Shown here one piece after another: positions 55,391 to 64,000 of a stretch of DNA of 64,000 nucleotides. Positions within the stretch are counted from its first letter, which is position 1; each line of letters begins with the position of its first letter. Made by a program: the position numbers and the translations under genes. Below the pieces are notes generated by a model that saw only the letters and a program-made list of their open reading frames with translations, was not told where the DNA came from and ran no database searches. The stretch covers positions 1-64,000 of the forward strand of contig NZ_FMDM01000019.1 in NCBI RefSeq assembly GCF_900090105.1, read 5' to 3'. This DNA is from Micromonospora humi (lineage in GTDB: Bacteria > Actinomycetota > Actinomycetes > Mycobacteriales > Micromonosporaceae).

Positions 55391-55939
55391 TTACTTGGTC
55401 CAGTGCTGGTTGACGAGGTCGGTGGCCTGCTTCTCCCACTGGGCGTAGGCGTCCGGGTAGGCCGAGACCTGCACGGTCTGGGCGGCCTTGGTCAGCGGCA
55501 TGTCCTGCCAGCCGTCGACCTGCTTCAGCCCCTTGAGGAACGCCAGGGTGGAGTACTCGGGGTCGGTGATCTGCTCCGGGCTGCCCCAACCGCTGGAGGG
55601 GCGCTGCTGGAACAGGCCCAGCGAGTCGTGGTCATTGCGGTCGCCGAGGTGGCCCAGGTTCTCCAGCTTCGACTCCTGCAGGGCGGTGGCGATCGAGACG
55701 ACCGCGGCGCGCTCGGGCAGGCCGGCCTTCTTCGTCGCGGCGATGATCGCCTTGACGTTGGCGGTCTGCTCGTCATTCAGCGCGATGGTGGACTGCTCAC
55801 CCTGCACACTCGCCACCGCGACCGGCGTGGTGCCGGCGTGGGCGGGCTCGGCGTGCGCGGCGATCGGACCGGCGAACACACCACCGGTAAAGGCCAGACC
55901 GGCAACACCCAGGATGCTCTTACGCAGGATCGTGTTCAT
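55391..55939 (-). CDS. Secreted lysozyme-fold protein (putative peptidoglycan hydrolase)
   Basis: A 182-aa exported protein. Signal peptide about residues 1-31 (KSILGVAGLAFTGGVFAGPI, cleaved near AHAEP). The mature domain has RAAVVSIATALQESKLENLG, with Glu in a position typical of lysozyme/transglycosylase folds, then SLGLFQQRPSSGWGSPEQI and YPDAYAQWE. Similar domains occur alone or joined to NlpC/P60 enzymes in actinobacteria. It probably acts on cell wall. ATG 55939. Confidence 0.85.
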   Translation of the reverse strand: MNTILRKSILGVAGLAFTGGVFAGPIAAHAEPAHAGTTPVAVASVQGEQSTIALNDEQTANVKAIIAATKKAGLPERAAVVSIATALQESKLENLGHLGDRNDHDSLGLFQQRPSSGWGSPEQITDPEYSTLAFLKGLKQVDGWQDMPLTKAAQTVQVSAYPDAYAQWEKQATDLVNQHWTK

Positions 55940-56320
55940 GGTGGGGGCTCCATTCGGGGGTCGACGCACCCCGTCGGGGGGACGGGGGTGCGGGGGCACC
56001 GTCAGGCGCTCAGAAGACTGGGGGATCCGGCATGCTCGCGGGGCAGGACGCTGCCTCGTCGCGGGTGCCGGGAGTGTGTGTAACGACCGGGCGGCCACCG
56101 TCATTCCCTCGGGGGCGGGGCCGGCGGCGCGCCGGGGCGCGCCCACCTTCCTCGGCCGGTCACGGGGATACAACGCCGGGCCCCCGCCGGCCATTCCGCC
56201 GCCAGGGTGCCACCGACCACCGCCGAACCGGACATCCCGCCCACCCGGCACGCCGGGGTGCGACACCACAGCCGTCCGGACGCCCGACCGCTCGGCCCTG
56301 ACCGGAGCATCCCGACGCCG
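55940..56320. other. Long leader/intergenic region without a gene
   Basis: This stretch forms the upstream region of the lysozyme-like gene (minus strand). It is very GC-rich with G-runs near the gene start (about 55975-56000) and no convincing gene. A c-di-AMP riboswitch, common in front of such genes, was looked for and not recognised. It merges into the 73-bp repeat array. Confidence 0.45.
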
Positions 56321-56496
56321 CAGACACCCATCACGTTCCACCCGCCGGCCGCAGACCTCGCGGGTGGAACGGCATGGGTGCCTCAAGTGCAACCAGACAC
56401 CCGTAGCGTTCCACCCGCCGACCACAGACCTCGCGGGTGGAACGGCATGGGTGCCTCAAGTGCAACCAGACACCCGTAGCGTTCCACCCGCCGGCC
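56321..56496. repeat. 73-bp tandem repeat array with internal palindromes, about 2.4 units
   Basis: Full units begin at 56334 and 56407, a third partial unit at 56480, and a 13-bp partial unit precedes them. The units are nearly identical. Each contains a perfect 11-bp inverted repeat (CGTTCCACCCG ... CGGGTGGAACG) and a weaker one around GGGTGCCTCAAGTGCAACC with AGACACCC. It lies between the lysozyme-like gene's leader and the end of nrnA. Confidence 0.85.
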
Positions 56497-56640
56497 CGGC
56501 GCAGCCTCGGGCCTCGCCAGAGCCGGGGACAGGAACGCATGGACTCCTGCGCCTCGGCCGGCAGGCGACGACTGAAGCGCCACCTTCACTGCTACCGCTG
56601 GACTCGACTACGCCCGGGGCAGCGCCCGACCGGCGCGAGT

Positions 56641-57726
56641 TCAGGCGCGGGGAATCAGCACGGCGGTGGGGAGGGCGGCGCGGATGCCTGCCACCACGGC
56701 GTCGATCGGGCCGCGACCGGTGAAGCCGGCCGCGAACCGGTGCCCGCCGCCGCCGAGCCCCACGGCCACCCGGCTCACGTCGACCGCGCCCTTGCTGCGC
56801 AGCGAGACCGCCCACTCGGCCTCCCCGGACTGCTTGACCACACAGCTCACATCGGCCTCCGCGGTGCAGCGAACGGAGTCGATCAGCGCCTCCAGCACGT
56901 ACGCCGGTTGGTCGTGGCGGGCCAGGTCGTCGTGGGTCGCGTACGTCCAGACCAGGCCGTGCCCGGCGGCGGCCGCCGGTTCGAGCGTGGCCCGGCCGAG
57001 CACCTCGCCGAAGAGCCGGACGGCGCCGAACGGGCGGGTGTCGAACACCTGCCGGGAGATGTCGCCCGGCCGGATGCCGGTGGCCAGCAGACGCGCGGCC
57101 ATCTCGTGCACGGCGGGGGTGGTCGCCTCGAAGCGGAACGAGCCGGTGTCGGTGGTCAGCGCCACGTAGAGGCCGGTCGCCGTCGGAGCGTCCACCGTCA
57201 CCCCGAGCCGGTCCAGCAGCCCCAGGGCCACCACGGAGGTGGCCGCCGCGTGCGGGTCGACCAGGTTGACGGTGCCGAAGCCGGTGTTCGAGGCGTGGTG
57301 GTCGAGCACCAGCGCCGTGCCCGCGGTGGCCAGCCGGTCGGCCAGGTCACCGAGCCGGGACTCGCTCGCCGCGTCGAAGCAGATCACCAGGTCCGGGTCC
57401 GGGTAGGCGTCGTCCTGCGACACCAGCAGCTCCACGCCGGGCAGCCAGCGGAACGGCTCGGGCACGCCCGCCGGGCCGGGGAACGTGGCCTGGAGCTGAC
57501 GTACGCCGAGCCGGCGCAGGCCCAACGCGAAGCCGAGCATGCTCCCGAGCGCGTCCCCGTCCGGGTTGACGTGGCAGATGAGCAGCACCCGCGCGTCGGC
57601 GCGGAGGTCGCGTACCGCCGCGACGGCGGCCGCCCAGTCGGCGTCGGTGGGACCGCCCGCCGCGGCGTCGTCAGGCCCGGCGGCGGCCGGCGCACCGGCC
57701 TCGGCGTCCTCGACGGCCTCGGTCAC
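56641..57726 (-). CDS. nrnA: DHH-family phosphoesterase (NrnA-like oligoribonuclease/pAp phosphatase)
   Basis: A 361-aa two-domain enzyme. DHH motifs are LICHVNPDGDALGSML, CFDAASESR and the LDHHASNTG signature; the DHHA1 domain ends GLGGGGHRFAAGFTGRG. NrnA degrades 2-5 nt RNA fragments and dephosphorylates 3'-phosphoadenosine-5'-phosphate. It overlaps rbfA by four bases, the usual actinobacterial pair. Confidence 0.95.
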   Translation of the reverse strand: MTEAVEDAEAGAPAAAGPDDAAAGGPTDADWAAAVAAVRDLRADARVLLICHVNPDGDALGSMLGFALGLRRLGVRQLQATFPGPAGVPEPFRWLPGVELLVSQDDAYPDPDLVICFDAASESRLGDLADRLATAGTALVLDHHASNTGFGTVNLVDPHAAATSVVALGLLDRLGVTVDAPTATGLYVALTTDTGSFRFEATTPAVHEMAARLLATGIRPGDISRQVFDTRPFGAVRLFGEVLGRATLEPAAAAGHGLVWTYATHDDLARHDQPAYVLEALIDSVRCTAEADVSCVVKQSGEAEWAVSLRSKGAVDVSRVAVGLGGGGHRFAAGFTGRGPIDAVVAGIRAALPTAVLIPRA

Positions 57727-58211
57727 CGCCGGTCGCCGCCGCGCGGCTCGTCGTCCGTCGACGACGCGCCCTCGGCCGGCTCGTCCTCGTCGTCCTCCTC
57801 CACCCGGTACGGCTGGGCGTCGCCCGCGTAGGCGGCCTTGGCGGCCAGCCGCTGCACCTCGGCGTCGGCGGAGCGGGCGGCGGTGAGCAGGTCGTCGATG
57901 TGCTTGACCTGGTTCTGCACGTCGTCGAGGACGAAGGTCAGCGTCGGCGAGTGCCGCAGCCCGAGCGCCTTGCCGACCGTGCTGCGCAGCATGCCCTTGG
58001 CGCTCTCCAGCGCGGCGGCGGTGCTCGCCTGGGCCGCCGCGTCGCCGAGCACCGTGTAGAAGACGGTGGCGTCGCGCAGGTCGGCGGTGATCCGGGCGTC
58101 GGTGATCGTGATCATGCCGAGCCGGGGGTCCTTGATCTGGCTCCGCACCACCGACGCGACGAGTTCACGGACGCGCTCCGCGTGCCGGCGTACCTTGGCC
58201 GGATCCGACAT
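57723..58211 (-). CDS. rbfA: 30S ribosome-binding factor A
   Basis: A 162-aa small-subunit maturation factor with a KH-like fold. MSDPAKVRRHAERVRELVAS, DPRLGMITITDARITADLRDATVFYTVLG and LGLRHSPTLTFVLDD are canonical. The acidic C-terminal tail (EEDDEDEPAEG) is longer than in many homologs. ATG 58211. It overlaps nrnA. Confidence 0.97.
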   Translation of the reverse strand: MSDPAKVRRHAERVRELVASVVRSQIKDPRLGMITITDARITADLRDATVFYTVLGDAAAQASTAAALESAKGMLRSTVGKALGLRHSPTLTFVLDDVQNQVKHIDDLLTAARSADAEVQRLAAKAAYAGDAQPYRVEEDDEDEPAEGASSTDDEPRGGDRR

Positions 58212-58350
58212 GTCCCCCACCTCCACGATCACTGTTCCTACGACCCCGGCGCGCCTGACGCCGCGATCGGGAAACCGCCGGCCGGGGACGGGCTGCGCCC
58301 GGGCCCGACCGCCCAACGTCCGAGAACATTACCCGCGCCCCACGGGGCGG

Positions 58351-58377
58351 CGCGCGGCACGGCCGGGCTGCCGCGCG
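58351..58377 (-). terminator. Hairpin after the DUF503 gene
   Basis: A nine-base stem (CGCGCGGCA with TGCCGCGCG) and nine-base loop 14 bp past the stop of the DUF503 gene, before rbfA. Confidence 0.5.
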
Positions 58378-58391
58378 ACGCGCCGACGGTG

Positions 58392-58694
58392 TCAGTCGTC
58401 CGCGCCGTGCAGGCGGCGGCGCACCGACAGCAGCTCGGTCTCCGGGCGGGCGGCGACCAGCCGCTCGCAGGAGTCGAGCACCTCACGGACGTGCGCCGGT
58501 TCGGCGGCCACCACGGCCACCCCGATCTCGGCCCGGCCGTGCAGGTCGAGCGCCCCGACCTCGGCGGCCGAGACCTCGAACTTGCGCAGCGCGGCGATGA
58601 TCGGCCGGACGTAGGACCGCTTGGCCTTCAGGGAGCGGGAGTCGCCCGGGAGCAACAGGTCGAACAACGCGGTTCCGGTATACACGGCGAGCAA
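58392..58694 (-). CDS. DUF503 (YlxP-like) protein
   Basis: A 100-aa member of the DUF503 family, which is conserved beside infB and rbfA. GTALFDLLLPGDSRSLKAKRSYVRPIIAAL and the strand EIGVAVVAAEP fit. A role in ribosome assembly or translation is presumed from context. TTG 58694 is used; GTG 58685 is nearly as good. Confidence 0.92.
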   Translation of the reverse strand: MLAVYTGTALFDLLLPGDSRSLKAKRSYVRPIIAALRKFEVSAAEVGALDLHGRAEIGVAVVAAEPAHVREVLDSCERLVAARPETELLSVRRRLHGADD

Positions 58695-58727
58695 CGGTAC
58701 GCGGCGCGCGGTTCACGTGGCACCCGA

Positions 58728-59768
58728 TTACGGCGCGACCGCGACCAGCACGTCCCGCTCGATGGCCTGGTCGACCCGGTGGGCGAGGTCCCGCCAGCCG
58801 GGCCCGTCGACCACCCGCAGGCCGGCGGCGGTCAACACCGCCTCCGCCTCGGCGCGCGGCGCCACGTGCGTGTTCCAGGACAGCCCCAGGGCGCCGCCCG
58901 GGCGCAGCAGCTCACGCCACACCGGTACGGCGGCGGCGAGCAGCTCCAGTGGGCTGCGGGACAGGCCCTGGCCAGTGCGGCTGCCGTGCGCCACTCCGTA
59001 CGGGGCGTCGGTGACGATCACGTCGGCGCACCGGGGGCGCAGCACCTCGCGGGCCCGGGTGGTGTCGGTGTTCAGCACGACGACCCGCTGGGTGACGCCG
59101 GCCCGGTGCGCGTCCTTCGACGGCGAGAGCACCGCCTCGAAACGTCGGGCGACCAGCTTGCGGTCCCGGCGCACCGACGTGGTCTCCGCGGTGTGCTTGA
59201 GTCGCTTGCGGCGCAGCCAGGTGCGCAGGAACCCGGCGTACGCCTCCACGTCCTGGCTGTCGCGTTCGACGCCGATGCCGTCGTGGCCGTACATGAGCGC
59301 CTGGTTGAGCGTGGTGCCCCGGCCGCAGAGCGGGTCCAGCACCACGAGCCCGCCGTCGAGCATCCGGGGCGCGGCGGCGGAGGCGAGCAGCGTGACGTTG
59401 AGCAGCAGCCGGGTGAACTGCTCGTTGGTCTTCCCGGCGTACTTGGGGATGGTGATCAGGTCCGAGTCGTACGCGGCCAGCGGGTGCAGCGGCACCGGCC
59501 GGAGCAGGTCGCCGACCCGTTCGAAGAGCGCGTACGCCGCCGACAGGTTCGCCAGGTGGGCCAGGTCCCGGGTGCCGAGGCCGGGTTCGGGCGCGGTGAA
59601 GGTCAGGTAGTCGACCCCGCCGATCCGGGTGACGTCGACGTCGCCCGGCGCCACCTCGAGCACGCCCGAGCGGGCGAACACGGTCAGTTCGGCGCGGGCC
59701 AGCCGGACGGCCGCGTCGGCGTAGACGCGGTTGGCGGAGGGGGCGAGGAGCAGTGCGTACCCGATCAC
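58728..59768 (-). CDS. TRM11-family SAM-dependent methyltransferase
   Basis: A 346-aa nucleic-acid methylase. The SAM site is VLDPLCGRGTTLNQALMYGHDGIGVE, and the catalytic motif is TDAPYG (a D-x-P-Y variant). The N-terminal ~130 residues resemble the THUMP-like part of TRM11-type tRNA guanosine methyltransferases. It lies between infB and DUF503, replacing the usual direct neighbourhood, and is preceded by a terminator after infB. Confidence 0.85.
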   Translation of the reverse strand: MIGYALLLAPSANRVYADAAVRLARAELTVFARSGVLEVAPGDVDVTRIGGVDYLTFTAPEPGLGTRDLAHLANLSAAYALFERVGDLLRPVPLHPLAAYDSDLITIPKYAGKTNEQFTRLLLNVTLLASAAAPRMLDGGLVVLDPLCGRGTTLNQALMYGHDGIGVERDSQDVEAYAGFLRTWLRRKRLKHTAETTSVRRDRKLVARRFEAVLSPSKDAHRAGVTQRVVVLNTDTTRAREVLRPRCADVIVTDAPYGVAHGSRTGQGLSRSPLELLAAAVPVWRELLRPGGALGLSWNTHVAPRAEAEAVLTAAGLRVVDGPGWRDLAHRVDQAIERDVLVAVAP

Positions 59769-59798
59769 GCCGGAGATTGTCGCAGCCTGCGGAAACGG

Positions 59799-59830
59799 CG
59801 ACGGCCGGGACCCGAAGGCCCCGGCCGTCG
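59799..59830 (-). terminator. Terminator after infB
   Basis: An 11-bp perfect stem (59799-59809 with 59820-59830), about 18 bp past the infB stop and before the TRM11-like gene. Confidence 0.75.
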
Positions 59831-59848
59831 ACCGTCGTGCACATCACC

Positions 59849-62851
<3,003 letters not shown>

Positions 62852-62944
62852 TGCACTCCTCACTCCGAGGTCGTGCGGGCAGCACCCGCAGCGACCTCAC
62901 TCGTGCACTTGAAGCCTGGTCATTTCTGCGACTTCATCGTGTGC

Positions 62945-63280
62945 TCATGTCGGTCGTCCTACCTTGCTAGCGACCCTCGACCGGTCGGGTTGACCGGTCG
63001 TCGGGGGTTGCGCGTCGACGTGCTCGGCAAGCGCGCCGTGGTCGGGGACCCCGGCGACACGCAGCGCCCGCCCGAAGGCACGGCGCCGCACCGCCTGCGT
63101 GAAGCAGGCCGGATTGGGGTGCATGTTCGCTCCCCGACCCGGCAGTCTGCGGGCCGGATCGGGCCGGAGACTGGTCTGACCAGCCCCGTCACCGATCGCG
63201 ACGACCCGCAACAACTCGCTGGCCGGCGCTCGTTTCCGGCAGCCCACACAGGTGCGCTCCGGCAGCGCGCGTCGTGCCAC
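62945..63280 (-). CDS. ylxR: YlxR-family (DUF448) protein
   Basis: A 111-aa putative RNA-binding protein always found between nusA and infB. The signature PERTCVGCRKRAPASELLRVV is followed by GRGANMHPNPACFTQAVRRRAFGRAL. GTG 63280. The gap to nusA is 15 bp and to infB 93 bp, indicating one operon. Confidence 0.95.
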   Translation of the reverse strand: MARRALPERTCVGCRKRAPASELLRVVAIGDGAGQTSLRPDPARRLPGRGANMHPNPACFTQAVRRRAFGRALRVAGVPDHGALAEHVDAQPPTTGQPDRSRVASKVGRPT

Positions 63281-63295
63281 TGAAGAAGTCTACCC

Positions 63296-64000
63296 CTAGC
63301 TGCTCGAGACCGCGCCGCCCGGCTCCGGCACGTGCTCCGCTCCGCCCCGCCCGCCGGGGGCCGGCTGCTCCGCGTCGGACCGGATGTCGATCCGCCAACC
63401 GGTCAGCCGGGCCGCGAGGCGGGCGTTCTGCCCTTCCCGGCCGATCGCGAGCGAGAGCTGGAAATCCGGGACGGTGACCCGGGCGGCACGGCTGGCCAGA
63501 TCGACCACCTCGACCCGCAGGGCCTTGGCCGGCGAGAGCGCGTTGCCGACGAAGGTGGCCGGGTCGTCGGACCAGTCGATGATGTCGATCTTCTCGCCGT
63601 GCAGTTCGCTCATCACCGCACGCACCCGCTGCCCCATCGGACCGATGCAGGCGCCCTTGGCGTTGACGCCGGAGGCGGTGGAGCGTACGGCGATCTTGGT
63701 GCGGTGACCTGCCTCACGGGCGATCGCGCCGATCTCCACCGTGCCGTCGGCGATCTCCGGCACCTCCAGCGCGAAGAGCTTCTTCACCAGCGCGGGGTGC
63801 GACCGGGACAGCGTGATCTGCGGGCCGCGCATGCCCTTGGCCACGTGCACGACCACGCAGCGGATCCGCTCGCCGTGCTCGTAGCGCTCACCGGGAACCT
63901 GCTCGGACTGCGGCAGGACGCCCTCGAGCTTGCCCAGGTCGACGCTGACGATGCCCTTCTCGCGCCGGGTCTCGTGGGCCTGCACCACGCCGGTGACCAG
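63296..64000 (-). CDS. nusA: Transcription termination/antitermination factor NusA (5' end outside window)
   Basis: The C-terminal 234 codons plus stop are present; the frame runs open through the right edge, so the N-terminal domain lies outside. Visible are the end of the S1 domain (YEHGERIRCVVVHVAKGMRGPQI), KH1 (GVNAKGACIGPMGQRVRAVMSEL) and KH2 (FQLSLAIGREGQNARLAARLTGW). No acidic C-terminal repeats are present, as usual in actinobacteria. It leads the nusA-ylxR-infB operon. Confidence 0.97.
   Translation of the reverse strand: MVTGVVQAHETRREKGIVSVDLGKLEGVLPQSEQVPGERYEHGERIRCVVVHVAKGMRGPQITLSRSHPALVKKLFALEVPEIADGTVEIGAIAREAGHRTKIAVRSTASGVNAKGACIGPMGQRVRAVMSELHGEKIDIIDWSDDPATFVGNALSPAKALRVEVVDLASRAARVTVPDFQLSLAIGREGQNARLAARLTGWRIDIRSDAEQPAPGGRGGAEHVPEPGGAVSSS

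Noticed and set aside
55940..56320. c-di-AMP (ydaO) riboswitch before the lysozyme-like gene
   Set aside because: Such genes often have one, but the conserved GGGGUGAAUC-type and GAACCC-GUCAGCUAACC-type segments were not found on the minus strand.
56321..56496. CRISPR array
   Set aside because: Units are 73 bp and contiguous with no variable spacers, and no cas genes are present. It is a simple tandem repeat.

Overview
The window is a very GC-rich actinobacterial chromosome segment with strong G/C third positions, frequent GTG starts and 4-bp stop/start overlaps. Gene order and protein sequences point to the Micromonosporaceae, most likely Micromonospora (an inference from recall). Gene content is mostly housekeeping and vertically inherited. 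No tRNA, rRNA, CRISPR array, prophage or transposase was found.

Layout: (1) 0.07-8.5 kb holds a small unknown protein, the large helicase Lhr, a SAM hydrolase of the DUF62 family, a secreted protein and the DNA glycosylase Nei2. (2) 8.7-12.4 kb holds a 1220-residue multicopper-oxidase-fold protein with three fibronectin III domains, in which every copper motif looks destroyed. (3) 12.4-18.5 kb (minus strand) holds the envelope-stress cluster clgR-pspA-pspM, with cinA, pgsA, rimO and an ornithine-cyclodeaminase-like gene. (4) 18.5-23.3 kb holds a guanidine-III riboswitch in front of an SMR exporter, a small membrane protein, and ftsK with a 495-residue intein in its Walker A loop. (5) 23.4-28.3 kb holds two YbjN-domain genes, a secreted beta-propeller protein and a streptogrisin-type protease. 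(6) 28.5-34 kb holds rnj, dapA, thyX, a DUF2752 membrane protein and an AlkZ/YcaQ-like glycosylase. (7) 34-45 kb is accessory: GNAT acetyltransferases, a mannosyltransferase-like protein, a LacI-controlled sugar ABC operon divergent from an amylo-1,6-glucosidase, and an AraC-DinB fusion. (8) 44.8-64 kb (minus strand) is the conserved translation/RNA cluster nusA-ylxR-infB ... rbfA-nrnA ... truB-ribF-rpsO-pnp-M16 peptidase-dapB, interrupted by small membrane proteins, a MATE exporter and repeats.

Regulatory and repeat DNA is rich. Two families of long inverted repeats occupy gene ends. One (6290, 43128) lies between convergent genes. The other, a GGGCCCC-core element (17492, 38531, 43749), touches the stop codon of the upstream gene in a co-directional pair. 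There are also tandem repeats of 73 bp (56.3 kb) and 41 bp (54.0 kb), an AT-rich 36-bp palindrome before thyX, and a pair of LacI-type operators three helical turns apart.

The most notable items are the apparent copper-less oxidase scaffold, the class-3-like FtsK intein with a possible co-conversion tract in its downstream extein, the guanidine-III riboswitch/Gdx pair, and the stop-codon-linked hairpin family. All calls come from reading the sequence; no database search was run.
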